NCBI GenBank assembly: GCA_045586185.1
Contig: JAZMZV010000015.1
Span: 1 to 64,000 of the forward strand
Direction: 5' to 3'
Source: RUG11551 sp045586185
GTDB taxonomy: Bacteria > Planctomycetota > Planctomycetia > Pirellulales > Thermoguttaceae
DNA length: 64,000 nt
Numbering within the stretch: position 1 is the first letter of the stretch; the number at the start of each line of letters is the position of its first letter. Both the position numbers and the translations under genes were made by a program. The notes beneath the pieces were generated by a model, which did not search any database, was not told the origin of the DNA, and saw only the letters and a program-made list of their open reading frames with translations. Of the stretch, positions 45,507 to 54,649 are shown piece by piece.

Positions 45507-46139
45507 TTATTCGTCTTTTGGTTGACAGGGAGAAAACAGCCACATGACAGAGCGTAAGAATTTCGTAAATCCTGAACCGGATTGCTCCTCCTCGTCCGGC
45601 AGAACCAGGATTTCTCGAATCGTCGCAACTCCAAACGCTTTGACAACAGATTCAATAGGAGCGTCCGAATTGCTGTCCGTTAGCTTGAACTTCAGTTCAT
45701 AATTGTCGCAAAACGGCATGACGCCCCCGGCGGAGAAATCCGTTTTTTCCTCGGCGACGACAGCGCCGTTTGAATCGAAGAACTCCATCGCCAGCGGAAA
45801 CTCGACGAAATAATCCGGGTCGTCTTTATTCTCAGACAATTCAACAATATAGAATTCTCGAAGTTGAGAAAACGACGCCAACTCGACGGCGCTGTCGCTG
45901 CTTTCCATACGGAGCGTCAATCGGCTGAAATTGATTGTTCGGCTTATAGATTCCAACAAATCACAAATAAAGAACGCTTTTTGGCGTTCGTCTAATTTCT
46001 CGTACGATTCAGACCACGTATTGATTATTATAGAAAAAACAGCGCCAGGGTTACTGGATTTCTTGCGATATTTAACAATCGAAATAATATCGCGATACAT
46101 GTCGCTGTTCGTCAGGTTTACTTGGCTCTCGTCGGTCAT
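45507..46139 (-). CDS. Orphan soluble protein
   Basis: 210 residues from ATG 46139 (MTDESQVN); a longer frame starts at 46169. Helical first half, beta-rich second half (FYIVELSE, YELKFKLTD), and a short hydrophobic C-terminal helix (FLRSVMWLFSPC) that could touch a membrane. No family is recognised. Confidence 0.55.
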   Translation of the reverse strand: MTDESQVNLTNSDMYRDIISIVKYRKKSSNPGAVFSIIINTWSESYEKLDERQKAFFICDLLESISRTINFSRLTLRMESSDSAVELASFSQLREFYIVELSENKDDPDYFVEFPLAMEFFDSNGAVVAEEKTDFSAGGVMPFCDNYELKFKLTDSNSDAPIESVVKAFGVATIREILVLPDEEEQSGSGFTKFLRSVMWLFSPCQPKDE

Positions 46140-46598
46140 TGTTAACGCTGAAATCGGGGATTCAATCAAATAAAGTTATTGAGGAATTATAGCGCTAATT
46201 TTGAATCTGTACAAGCCCCGCCATCTACCAAAGACGAAGCCAGTAACCTTCTCGGATCGCGAGCAAAGCTCGCCGAAGAATTATTTAGCCACAAAGAACG
46301 CAAAGGGCGTAAAGAAACAATCGACGGACGCTTTGCGGCGGAAGCCTCCGAAAATCCTCTTTCGCAGTTCACAACCACCGACCTGCTGGATCGTGGCTGT
46401 CTCAGCCGCCGAAGAAATATTAAACCACAAAGAACACAAATAAATAAGGACGCGAAGCTTTTGACAAGAAAAAATGCGTGCACCCGAGATATTCTATATT
46501 CTCTTGACAACGCTAATATCTCATGTATAATAAATATTAGGAAATGAAAATATAACAGCTTCCTGTTTCAAACAGCTAATCCCAGAGGAAACATTTAT
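46140..46598. repeat. Gap with REP-like and CACAAAG repeats and a promoter
   Basis: GCCACAAAGAACGCAAAGGG at 46284-46303 and ACCACAAAGAACACAAA at 46424-46440 flank a stretch (46326-46370) of GGCGGAAGCCTCCGAAAA type that matches the left flank of the transposase element at 55236-55280. A consensus promoter is at 46504-46531. No gene seen. Confidence 0.65.
46504..46531 (+). promoter_or_regulatory. Consensus sigma70-type promoter
   Basis: TTGACA 46504-46509, 16-nt spacer, TATAAT 46526-46531, perfect match, about 65 nt before the membrane-protein gene. Confidence 0.85.
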
Positions 46599-47336
46599 AT
46601 GTCAAATATGCCATCTCTCCCTGACGCCAACCGCTCTCATTTGCTTGAGTTGATCGCTTTGGAAAATCTCGGTAAAAGCTTTCGTAACGTTTTCATTCTC
46701 ATTGCGATTACTTTCGCGATTGCAATTGTCGCTCCTGTCGTAAATTGTATATGCAAATTATTTACTCAAAAAGCTTTGACAGAAACATCGACAGTCTTTT
46801 TTCTCATTTGTTGGTTTGGCGGAATGATTTACATTCTGTCCGTTGTAGTTGTGCTGATTCTATTTTTGATTAATATCTGGAATACGCCAGCGTCTATCGT
46901 TCGCGGAGGGGGAATTGGCAAAGTTTTTGTTGGACTGCTAATTGTGTGTCTTGGCGTGGATTTTTGTATTGACGCCATTCCAATTGAATACATGGCAATT
47001 CACGGTTTTGTCAGCGCCGTTCTCATTATCGCTGCGGTTATTGTTTATCTGATATATATGAAACGTCTCGCTGGCGCTGTTGGTTCTTCTCGCGTCAATC
47101 GCTGTATGAATTGTTTATTATGCGGCCTCATTCTATGTATTCCTCTGTCTGTCGCAAATACGATGACAGAGAATCTGACAATTCTGACAATCGAGTATAT
47201 CCTGGGAATTATTTTTGGACTTGTTTCTTTCTTCTCCTTTCTGCTTTCATGCTATTTTATGTGGTCAGACATTTCAGCTTTCATTAAAAACCAAAGACAG
47301 CAAAACGACGATAGTCAACCAGTAAATCAACAGTAG
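46599..47336 (+). CDS. Orphan six-helix membrane protein
   Basis: 245 residues with about six membrane segments (from 30 to 230), a cytoplasmic start and a polar Gln/Asn-rich tail (KNQRQQNDDSQPVNQQ). CMNCLLCG near 169 sits at a membrane edge. AGAGGAAA lies before ATG 46599. No family recognised. Confidence 0.7.
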   Translation: MSNMPSLPDANRSHLLELIALENLGKSFRNVFILIAITFAIAIVAPVVNCICKLFTQKALTETSTVFFLICWFGGMIYILSVVVVLILFLINIWNTPASIVRGGGIGKVFVGLLIVCLGVDFCIDAIPIEYMAIHGFVSAVLIIAAVIVYLIYMKRLAGAVGSSRVNRCMNCLLCGLILCIPLSVANTMTENLTILTIEYILGIIFGLVSFFSFLLSCYFMWSDISAFIKNQRQQNDDSQPVNQQ

Positions 47337-47390
47337 TATCAGGAGTTTTGTGCATTTGGAAATCGAGACCGTGAATCTTTTTCAATTATC

Positions 47391-47418
47391 TTGACTTTTA
47401 TTCTAAATTGGATACAAT
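47391..47418 (+). promoter_or_regulatory. Sigma70-type promoter for the Sel1-repeat gene
   Basis: TTGACT 47391-47396, 16-nt spacer, TACAAT 47413-47418; start codon follows 45 nt later with AGGAG in front. Confidence 0.7.
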
Positions 47419-47462
47419 ATTATATATTCAACATTTCTTTACCATCCAAAAGGAGATTACAG

Positions 47463-48389
47463 ATGAAAAACGTTACAACTTCGCTGGCGCTGGTTTTTGC
47501 CGCGGTTCTTATTAGCTGGAACGCAACCGCGTCGTTCGCTCAAAAACCAATTGATATCGCTAAACCCGACGACACGTCTGACATGCCTAAATCATGGGAA
47601 CTTCCCCCAATTGACGAATCAATCTCTGTTAAACAGTGCATTGCCGGAGCAAAAAAGGGAAAAGCTGACGCTCAAATCGAATTGGCTCTCCGTTATTTCG
47701 ATGGCAATGGCGTCAAGCAGGATAGAGAAAAGGCTCTCGATTACGCCTTAAAGAGCGCTATGCAGGGAAATGGAAAAGCTTTGTATTTCCTCTCTTGTAT
47801 TGAAGTCAACGTTTTCAAAAGCGAGCTTGGGTATTCCTATGTAAAACTAGCGGCAGAAAAAGGGTACGTTCTGGCGCAATTTCAAATGGGATCAATCAAA
47901 TATACTCAGGGCGACTACGCTCAATCGTATCAATGGCATCTCAAAGCGGCCAAACAGGGTTATCTTCAATCCTGTTTTGAATGCGGCGCTTATTTGCTCA
48001 CAGGCGACGGTGTAGAACAGAATCTGGAAGAAGCTGTTCGCTGGTATCGCATTGCGGCTGAAGGCGGACACATGCGCGCCCAGTTTGAAATGGGAATCTG
48101 TTACGCAAATGGTGAGGGCGTTGAACAGAACTACGAAGAGGCGGTCAAATGGCTTACAAAATCAGCTGAAAAGAATCATCCCAGAAGTTTATACACTTTA
48201 GGAGTGTTCTATCTTCAGGGCAAGGGTGTCGCTCAAGATCCTCAAAAAGGGATGAATTACATGATCAGAGCGTCTGTTCATGGTTCCAAGGAAGCAAGCG
48301 AATTTTTGCAACGCATTCAGGAACTAAACGACGAAGAAGACGAAGAAGACGATAGCCCATCTGAACAACCCCAAAAAGCATTTGGATGA
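47463..48389 (+). CDS. Secreted Sel1-repeat protein
   Basis: 308 residues from ATG 47463 with AAGGAGA upstream and a signal peptide (MKNVTTSLALVFAAVLISWN to SFA). Six to seven Sel1/TPR-like repeats of 36 residues follow (for example AQFEMGICYANGEGVEQNYE), then an acidic Glu/Asp tail. Sel1 arrays bind partner proteins, here in the periplasm or outside. The next gene, thiM-thiE, is 33 nt downstream and may be read through. Confidence 0.9.
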   Translation: MKNVTTSLALVFAAVLISWNATASFAQKPIDIAKPDDTSDMPKSWELPPIDESISVKQCIAGAKKGKADAQIELALRYFDGNGVKQDREKALDYALKSAMQGNGKALYFLSCIEVNVFKSELGYSYVKLAAEKGYVLAQFQMGSIKYTQGDYAQSYQWHLKAAKQGYLQSCFECGAYLLTGDGVEQNLEEAVRWYRIAAEGGHMRAQFEMGICYANGEGVEQNYEEAVKWLTKSAEKNHPRSLYTLGVFYLQGKGVAQDPQKGMNYMIRASVHGSKEASEFLQRIQELNDEEDEEDDSPSEQPQKAFG

Positions 48390-48422
48390 TTCCAGTTTGA
48401 CGATTTTAATTTTATACTGCGT

Positions 48423-49880
48423 ATGATTCGCGAATACATGAATAAAGTCCAGCGGTCGGCGCCGCTGGTTCATTGCATTACAAACTACGTTACGGTCAAC
48501 GACTGCGCCAATATTCTTTTGGCGTGCGGGGCGTCGCCGATTATGGCGGACGAGCCGGCGGAAGTCGAGGAAATCTCGTCGCTGTGCAGCGCTCTGCTGA
48601 TTAATATCGGAACGCTTAACCACCGGACGGTCGAGTCCATGCTTAAGGCTGGGCGGCGCATGAACGAGCTGGGGCGCCCGGTTCTGCTTGACCCGGTCGG
48701 CGTGGGCGCGTCCGCATTGAGAACGGAAACGGCGCTGACGCTCATTTCGGAATTGAAGCTGTCCGCGATTCGAGGCAACGTCTCCGAGATTCGCGCTCTG
48801 GTTGGACAAACCGGCTCTTCCCGCGGCGTGGACGCCTGCCCTGACGACTTCGTTTCGGAATCGAATCTGGACGACGTCAAGGCGATGGCGGGGGCGTTAG
48901 CGGTAAAGACGTCTGCGATCGTTGCCGTTTCCGGCGCGATTGACGTTGTTTCCGACTGCGTCAATACGTTCGCCATTCGACGCGGCCGCCCGGAAATGAC
49001 GCAGTACACCGGCAGCGGCTGTATGCTTTCAGCGCTCACAACGGCGTTTGTTGCCGCGGAAAAGTCCGCTCAGTCCTGCGCGGCAGCGTTTGCTTTGATG
49101 GGCATGGCGGGAGAACGCGCCGTCGATAAAATGAATCAAACCGAGTCCGGAAACGCGTCGCTGGGAAAGTTCATCATCGACGAAATCTACAAAGCCCGGC
49201 GCGCTGCGGCTGATACGGTTCCCGTTATTACAGACGGCAAGGTGAACCGTCAGCGTCTGCGGGACTCGATGAAACTCTACGCTGTTACGCCGTGCGGACT
49301 AAAAGACTCTTTGACGCCCGCCGTCGAGTCTGCACTAAAAGGCGGCGCGACGTTCGTTCAGCTGCGTGAAAAAGGCTGCGATAAAGACGCGTTTCTCAAA
49401 GAAGCGCTTGAAGTCAAGACGTTGTGCAAGCAGTTCAACGTCCCGTTTGTAATTAACGACAACGTCGAAATCGCCCGGCTTGCAGACGCGGACGGCGTTC
49501 ATCTGGGTCAGGACGACATGCCGGTCGAACAGGCGCGTCAGATTCTGGGCGCGAACAAGATTATCGGCGTTTCCGCCCATACGGTTGAACAGGCGGTAAA
49601 AGCGCAGCGCGGCGGCGCGGACTATCTGGGCGTTGGATCCGTTTTCCCCACGTCAACCAAGCTCGACGCGGAACCGATGTCGAAAGAGACGGTCAAAGCG
49701 ATATGCTCTGCCGTCTCCATTCCCGTTATCGCCATCGGCGGGATTACCCGGGACAATCTGTTACAGCTTTCCGGCTGCGGACTGTCCGGCGCCGCCGTCG
49801 TCTCCGCTCTGTTCTCTCAACCTGATATAGAACAGGCGGCAAAAGAGCTGCTGGGGCGTATCGAAATGAGTATTGCTTGA
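48423..49880 (+). CDS. Fused hydroxyethylthiazole kinase and thiamine-phosphate synthase (ThiM-ThiE)
   Basis: 485 residues. Residues 1-270 are ThiM: PLVHCITNYVTVNDCANILL, ASPIMADEPAEVEE, VLLDPVGVGAS and the active-site YTGSGCMLSALT. Residues 285-485 are ThiE: LYAVTPCG, GATFVQLREKGCD, FVINDNVEIARLADADGVHLG, YLGVGSVFPTSTK and IPVIAIGGI. Together they salvage thiazole and couple it with HMP-PP to thiamine phosphate. The fusion brings two successive steps into one chain. Only 33 nt separate it from the Sel1 gene, leaving no room for a TPP riboswitch. Confidence 0.94.
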   Translation: MIREYMNKVQRSAPLVHCITNYVTVNDCANILLACGASPIMADEPAEVEEISSLCSALLINIGTLNHRTVESMLKAGRRMNELGRPVLLDPVGVGASALRTETALTLISELKLSAIRGNVSEIRALVGQTGSSRGVDACPDDFVSESNLDDVKAMAGALAVKTSAIVAVSGAIDVVSDCVNTFAIRRGRPEMTQYTGSGCMLSALTTAFVAAEKSAQSCAAAFALMGMAGERAVDKMNQTESGNASLGKFIIDEIYKARRAAADTVPVITDGKVNRQRLRDSMKLYAVTPCGLKDSLTPAVESALKGGATFVQLREKGCDKDAFLKEALEVKTLCKQFNVPFVINDNVEIARLADADGVHLGQDDMPVEQARQILGANKIIGVSAHTVEQAVKAQRGGADYLGVGSVFPTSTKLDAEPMSKETVKAICSAVSIPVIAIGGITRDNLLQLSGCGLSGAAVVSALFSQPDIEQAAKELLGRIEMSIA

Positions 49881-49901
49881 GAGAAGCGCCCCTGTTGTTT
49901 T

Positions 49902-50076
49902 CTGCAGGTCAGTCCGTTCACGGATTTGACGGATTAAACGGATTTTCACCGATTGTTTTTTGGAAAAATAAGTTTGATTTATTTTAAACACGAAAAACAC
50001 GAAATAAGCGAAAAGTAGGAAAATTTTTAAGAGTTAAAATCTTTCGTCCCTTTTCGTGTATTTCGTGTTAAAAAAT
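49902..50076. repeat. ACGGATTAA element followed by an AACACGAAA inverted element
   Basis: 49902-49955 starts GCAGGTCAGTCCG and runs through three ACGGATT-type units to ACCGATTG. 49982-50076 starts with AAACACGAAAAACACGAAA and ends with TTCGTGTATTTCGTGTT as inverted arms. The same pair of families lies side by side at 23727-23920 in the other order. Confidence 0.78.
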
Positions 50077-50127
50077 TTTTTGAGCTGGTAAAACGCCTGT
50101 CTTATCATTCACAGGGGCGAATCGAAA

Positions 50128-51069
50128 TTACTCTTTGAATTCAAATGCAGACTTAATCGGCTTGCCGCGCCAGCAGTCGGGAGCGGTAAGCTGCAGAATC
50201 CAGGCGGCGGTCGCGGCGATGTCGTAGTTGACGACGACGTTTTGAATCTCGCCCTTCTTTACGCCGGCGCCGTAGATAAGAAGCGGCGTTTCCATGTCCT
50301 GCAGTGTTTCGTGACCGTGTCCTTTGCCGGTTCCGCCATGGTCGGAAACCAAAAAGACGACGGTGTCCTTCAAGCGGTTGTTGTCCTGAAGGTACTTGAG
50401 AATCTGTCCGACGTAGCCGTCCAGTTCCTGAACCTTTTTATGGTATTGTTCCGAACCCCAGCCGTATTTGTGCCCCTCAGCGTCCGGGTCGGTAAAGTAG
50501 ACGAACGTCAAGACGGACTTCTCTTTCATGTACCCGATCGTCGTGTCGACCAACTGCTGATATTCTTCCGGCGACGGCGAGGTCTGCTTCTTTTGAATGA
50601 ACTTTGTATGCGCTTCGTCCGGGAGTTCGTGAAGGTTCTTGATGTTCTCCCACGTATACGCAGACGCGGTCAGGGCGCCGGGACGCTGCTGATGTACGAC
50701 GCTGAAAATGTCCGGGAACTTGCCTTTGTCGGTCAAAACGCGTGACGGCAAATCCGGTTTGTCAGACCCCCAGGTTCGATATCCGTGGAGTTCAGAACCC
50801 GCGCCCATGAGAATCGTCGCCCAGTTGATAGCGGAAACCGACGGGAGAACGCAGCGCGTCTTGAGCGTCCAGGCGCCGTTGTCTCTCATCATTTTCAGAT
50901 TCGGGATTTCATCCCAATTGACAAACGCGGAACCGTAGCCGTCCCAGCCCAAAATCAAAACGTGCTTCACCGGATTCGGCGCGGCTGCGTCCGCGTCCTG
51001 AGCAAACGCCTGTCCGACAGCTGTAAGTGTGACACAGCAAAACAGCGCAATCGCGATCAATCGTTTCAT
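50128..51069 (-). CDS. Secreted type I phosphodiesterase / alkaline-phosphatase-superfamily protein
   Basis: 313 residues from ATG 51069 with a signal peptide (MKRLIAIALFCCVTLTAVGQ). Metal-site motifs of the superfamily: ILGWDGYG near 40, the probable nucleophile region VLPSVSAINWATILMG near 77, YFTDPDAEGHKYG near 190 and VSDHGGTGKGHGHE near 240. It likely hydrolyses phosphodiesters or pyrophosphates outside the cytoplasm. ENPP-like and phosphoglycerol-type substrates are possible. Confidence 0.85.
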   Translation of the reverse strand: MKRLIAIALFCCVTLTAVGQAFAQDADAAAPNPVKHVLILGWDGYGSAFVNWDEIPNLKMMRDNGAWTLKTRCVLPSVSAINWATILMGAGSELHGYRTWGSDKPDLPSRVLTDKGKFPDIFSVVHQQRPGALTASAYTWENIKNLHELPDEAHTKFIQKKQTSPSPEEYQQLVDTTIGYMKEKSVLTFVYFTDPDAEGHKYGWGSEQYHKKVQELDGYVGQILKYLQDNNRLKDTVVFLVSDHGGTGKGHGHETLQDMETPLLIYGAGVKKGEIQNVVVNYDIAATAAWILQLTAPDCWRGKPIKSAFEFKE

Positions 51070-51567
51070 GACTTGCAAACCTTTCCTTTCTTAATAAATC
51101 AATATTGATACAATCTTAAATTACAAACGCCGCAGAACGAGCGATTCTCCGTACGCTTAAAGTTTCTGAGAACGCCTGAATTACGTCCTGTTGACATTTT
51201 TTCATTATAGCACAAATAGAATTCGAGTGTACAGCGTCCCGCGATTTTTCGACGAGGAATTAAATTTTGAATTCGAAAATACGGGGTTATTTTGGCTCAT
51301 GCGCTCAAATAGCCCTTAAAATAGGGACTTTTTTAAACTTTTTTTCGAAAAATTTGTATTTTTCGCGTTTTTTTTCGAAAAACAGGCGTATACCGTATTG
51401 CAAAAAAGGCAAAATACGCTTTTAATAACATTATTCAGAATTTGCATTCGAGTGAATGCAGGGTTGATGAATCGAGAATTCAGGCGTTAAACAGACGTTT
51501 CCGCCTTTTTCAACCCAAAACACATTTTTATAGTTCTCTCGACAAGGATTGTTCAGGAGGAGTAATT
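51070..51567. other. Long divergent gap upstream of the HU-like gene
   Basis: About 500 nt with no gene seen. Two AT hairpins occur: CGAAAAA with TTTTTCG (51346-51365) and GTTTTT with AAAAAC (51367-51383). They may shape or attenuate the HU message. Clear promoter boxes could not be fixed. The strong ribosome site CAGGAGGAG (51554-51562) belongs to the next gene. Confidence 0.45.
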
Positions 51568-51909
51568 ATGGCTAAAGAAGCCGCTGCCAAACCCGCAGCC
51601 AAACCGTTGTCCAAAACCCAGTTGATCGCGGCTATTGCCGAATCCACCAAGTTGTCCAAGAAAGACGTCGCTGCTGTTATCGACGCTCTTGGCGATCAGA
51701 TCAAAGGCGCTTTCACGAAAAAGGGCGCTGGCGTCTTCATGTTCCCGGGTCTGTTCAAGATTTCCAAGAAAGAAGTCAAGAAACGCCCCGCTCAGAAAGG
51801 CGTTATGGTTCTTGGAAAACCGCGTGACATCCCCGCTCGCCCGGCTTACAGCAAACCGCGTCTGACCGCCCTCAAGGCCCTCAAAGACATTGTTAAGAAC
51901 GGAAAATAA
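51568..51909 (+). CDS. HU-family DNA-binding protein
   Basis: 113 residues from ATG 51568 with CAGGAGGAG upstream; a longer in-frame extension is not used. A Lys/Ala/Pro-rich N-terminus (MAKEAAAKPAAKPLSK) leads into the HU fold: SKTQLIAAIAESTKLSKKDV, VIDALGDQI, a GVFMFPGLFKI strand and the arm (PAQKGVMVLGKPRDIPARPA, with the usual Pro at the tip changed in context). Such HU variants with basic extensions are typical of Planctomycetes and compact the nucleoid. A strong terminator follows. Confidence 0.9.
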   Translation: MAKEAAAKPAAKPLSKTQLIAAIAESTKLSKKDVAAVIDALGDQIKGAFTKKGAGVFMFPGLFKISKKEVKKRPAQKGVMVLGKPRDIPARPAYSKPRLTALKALKDIVKNGK

Positions 51910-51943
51910 GTTGGACAACCCTGTCGGGTTAGCTCAATAAAAT

Positions 51944-51994
51944 AACGCTCGATATTTACTGCCAATGATTCGGCAAAAGTATCGAGCGTTTTTT
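51944..51994 (+). terminator. Intrinsic terminator of the HU-like gene
   Basis: AACGCTCGATA (51944-51954) pairs with TATCGAGCGTT (51980-51990), with TGCC/GGCA extending the stem, then TTTTTATT. A smaller hairpin AACCC-TGTC-GGGTT is at 51917-51930. Confidence 0.85.
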
Positions 51995-52000
51995 ATTAAT

Positions 52001-52101
52001 GTAGCTCCTAGCTATTAGCTTCTAGTTGTTAGCTTGACGGTTCGTAATTCTTAGAATTAGATTTTAAAGCTAAAAGCCAGAGGCTATGAGCTAGAAGCTA
52101 A
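52001..52101. repeat. AGCT-type bipartite dispersed repeat, copy 3
   Basis: Arms 52001-52035 and 52068-52101 of AGCTATTAGCTTCTAG and AAGCTAAAAGCCAGAGGC style. The middle shares TTGACGGTT, TTCTTAG and TTTTAAAGC with copy 1 at 13840. Confidence 0.78.
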
Positions 52102-52115
52102 AACCAATTCTCTCA

Positions 52116-53015
52116 TTACGGGAGTCTCATAACGGGCGCGTCTTCACCGGGCATGTCTTCCGGAACGGGAATGGTAACTTCGCCGGTTGCCGCCCATTCA
52201 GTTCCACGAACAAACGGGACGATGAACGCAACGCTCTTGCACTGGATGCCGGCGTGTCCCATGGTAATATGGAATACGCGTCCTTTGCCGTAGGAAATAA
52301 CCATCAGCTGCGGTTCGTCACGGCCGTCGCCCCACTGTTTTGGGTCAGCCCAGGCTGTCGCCAGAATTTTAACGTTTTCCGCCGGACCGCGAAGCTGTTC
52401 GTAAAGCTCGTCTCTGCAATGACGGAACTTGAGCGGCAAGCCTTTGGTAATCGGGTGATCTGGATCGCGGACTTCAACGAGGAATTCGTGCTGAGCGCCG
52501 TGATTTCCGCCGGTTCCGTTGGTTTCGTGGTCGACAACCTGCTTGCCGTCTTTCCAGTACAGATACGGACCGAAGGCTTTATTGCGTCCGCCCCAGCCGC
52601 CGACGGCAATCATCTTGTTGTACTCCGCCCAGTTGGTAAACGAGTTGTCCGCCGCGTGGAAGGAAACCATTCCGCCGCCGTTTTTCATGTATTCTTCAAA
52701 CGCCTTTTTGGTTTCTTCGGACCAGTCGTCTCCGTTGTAGTTCATAACGATAACGTCGTAGGCGGCAAAGTCCGGCTTGAACTGAGACATGTCTTGACCG
52801 TGTTCCGGAGACGTCGCAACGTCAACCGTAAACCGACCGGTGTCTTCCAGATCCTTTTTGAGAACCGGCGTCGTTTCGCGCCAGTTGTGGTTGTTCTGAC
52901 CGTCAACAATTAAAGCCTTGAGCTTAGCGGCTTCTTCGGCGAAAGCCGTTGAAAAAATCAGCGCTGTCGCGACGGCGGCAAATACGCTCATCAATAATGC
53001 TTGACGAATTTTCAT
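52116..53015 (-). CDS. Secreted ThuA-like protein
   Basis: 299 residues from ATG 53015 (GAGGT eight bases upstream), with a signal peptide (MKIRQALLMSVFAAVATALI onward). The ThuA/GATase-like fold is shown by ALIVDGQNNHNWRETTP near 27, VIVMNYNGDDW, GGGMVSFHAADNSF and GRVFHITMGH. ThuA proteins act in sugar uptake and breakdown and are common in planctomycete polysaccharide loci; the reaction is not settled. No sugar-transport genes adjoin. Confidence 0.88.
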   Translation of the reverse strand: MKIRQALLMSVFAAVATALIFSTAFAEEAAKLKALIVDGQNNHNWRETTPVLKKDLEDTGRFTVDVATSPEHGQDMSQFKPDFAAYDVIVMNYNGDDWSEETKKAFEEYMKNGGGMVSFHAADNSFTNWAEYNKMIAVGGWGGRNKAFGPYLYWKDGKQVVDHETNGTGGNHGAQHEFLVEVRDPDHPITKGLPLKFRHCRDELYEQLRGPAENVKILATAWADPKQWGDGRDEPQLMVISYGKGRVFHITMGHAGIQCKSVAFIVPFVRGTEWAATGEVTIPVPEDMPGEDAPVMRLP

Positions 53016-53090
53016 TTCAATACCTCGCATGTAAAAAAGGACTATAGGGGGAATTATCGAAACGGATTAACGCGACCGATTCAATATTAT

Positions 53091-53118
53091 ATTGTATTTT
53101 ACTAAACTACTCTGTCAA
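53091..53118 (-). promoter_or_regulatory. Promoter of the ThuA-like gene
   Basis: On the - strand TTGACA (53113-53118), 16-nt spacer, TACAAT (53091-53096). A leader of about 70 nt precedes ATG 53015. Confidence 0.75.
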
Positions 53119-53194
53119 ATGCAAGCCCCGGGGCGGTAAAAAATTTCTTTTTCGATTATTTTCTCAATAACCCCTTCCACGGCGTTTGGGATTC

Positions 53195-53203
53195 TGCTAT
53201 AAT
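53195..53203 (+). promoter_or_regulatory. Extended -10 promoter of the CE15-like gene
   Basis: CTGCTATAAT region: TATAAT 53198-53203 with TG at the extended -10 position and no convincing -35 box. Start would be near 53210, 60 nt before ATG 53270. Confidence 0.55.
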
Positions 53204-53269
53204 GCAATCAATAAGACGTTTAACGTCATTGATTGTATTATTATCAACCTTATTTTTAAGGAGCGCTTC

Positions 53270-54574
53270 ATGTCAATTTTGAACAAAACATTTGCATTGA
53301 TTGCAGCCGTTATTATTTGCTCAGTAGCCTACGCTCAGGGCGAACGCGACCCGCACTTTGACCCGGTTCCGATTCCGGATTACACGCTGCCAGACCCGTT
53401 GACGGCAAACGACGGTACGAAAATCACGACCGCCGAGCAGTGGAAAACCATCCGCCGCCCGGAGGTCTACAAGATGTTTGCCGAGGGCGTTTACGGCGTT
53501 CTTCCGCCCAAGTTTGAAACCATGACCTTTACCGTCGAGAACGTGAAGAAAGACGCCCGCGACGGCAAAGCGACCAGAAAGGAAGTCGTCATTAACTTCA
53601 ACGGTCAGCCCGACGGCGTCAAAGCGCGAATTCTGATTTACGTTCCCAACGATCGTCCGGAAGGAAAGAAAGTTCCTGCATTCCTCGGACTGAATTTCCG
53701 CGGGAATCATACCATCACGAACGAACCGGACGTTACAATTACCGAAGCGTGGGTTCCCAACGACCCGGCTAACGGCCGCGTCAATAACAGATCGACGGAA
53801 GCCAGCCGCGGCAAAGGCATCGCGCCAACCCGCTGGCCGATTGACGATATTATCGCTCGCGGCTACGCCCTTTGCACGATCTACATGGGCGAACTCGCGC
53901 CGGACTCCAACGCCGAGTATACGAAAAGCGGCGTCGCGACCCTGTTCCCGCAGAAAGAACTCAAAGACGGCACGGAATGGAAGGCGATTTCCATGTGGGC
54001 GTGGGGCTTGTCCTGCGCTTTGGACTACCTCCAGACAGACCCGGACATCGACGGAACGAAGGTTGCTGTTATCGGTCATTCCCGACTGGGCAAAACCGCT
54101 CTGTGGGCAGGAGCGTGCGACGAACGCTTCGCTCTGGTTATTTCCAACAACTCCGGCTGCGGCGGCGCGGCTTTGTATCGACGCCCGGTCGGCGAACGCA
54201 TGAAGATCATGCAAAAGAATTTCCCGTACTGGTTCTGTGACAACCTGTTCAAGTACGTTGACAAAGAAAACGATCTCCCGTTTGACATGCACGAGTTAAT
54301 CGCCCTCCAGGCGCCTCGCCCGGTTTACGTGGCGTCGTCTGAAAAAGACATTTGGGCGGACCCGAAAGGCGAGTTCCTGTCTGCCTGCAACGCCGAGTCC
54401 GTTTACAAGCTGTTCTGCGAGAATCCGATCGGCGACGCCAACCCTCCGAAGATGCCGCCTCTGGACACGCCCGTCGGTGGAATCATTCATTACCACGTTC
54501 GCAACGGCGGACACAACATCACGCCCTGGGACTGGGAACAGTACATGAACTTTGCGGACAAGTATCTTAAGTAG
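53270..54574 (+). CDS. Secreted CE15-like glucuronoyl esterase
   Basis: 434 residues from ATG 53270 (AAGGAG upstream) with a signal peptide (MSILNKTFALIAAVIICSVA). The alpha/beta-hydrolase nucleophile elbow is VIGHSRLGKTALWAG (Ser in GHSRLGK, the GxSRxGK form of CE15); the acid region is SSEKDIWADPKGEF and the His is in NGGHNITPWDW. CE15 enzymes cut ester bonds between glucuronoxylan and lignin. This fits a plant-fibre diet and the heparinase- and SGNH-type genes nearby. Confidence 0.9.
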   Translation: MSILNKTFALIAAVIICSVAYAQGERDPHFDPVPIPDYTLPDPLTANDGTKITTAEQWKTIRRPEVYKMFAEGVYGVLPPKFETMTFTVENVKKDARDGKATRKEVVINFNGQPDGVKARILIYVPNDRPEGKKVPAFLGLNFRGNHTITNEPDVTITEAWVPNDPANGRVNNRSTEASRGKGIAPTRWPIDDIIARGYALCTIYMGELAPDSNAEYTKSGVATLFPQKELKDGTEWKAISMWAWGLSCALDYLQTDPDIDGTKVAVIGHSRLGKTALWAGACDERFALVISNNSGCGGAALYRRPVGERMKIMQKNFPYWFCDNLFKYVDKENDLPFDMHELIALQAPRPVYVASSEKDIWADPKGEFLSACNAESVYKLFCENPIGDANPPKMPPLDTPVGGIIHYHVRNGGHNITPWDWEQYMNFADKYLK

Positions 54575-54649
54575 TTAGGAATGAGGAAAAGCGCAAGCTA
54601 GACAAATCGTTATCCGCTTGCGCCCTTTACATAAAAATCAAATATTATA

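Noticed and set aside
48390..48422. TPP riboswitch before thiM-thiE
   Set aside because: The gap is 33 nt and contains no THI-box-like sequence.
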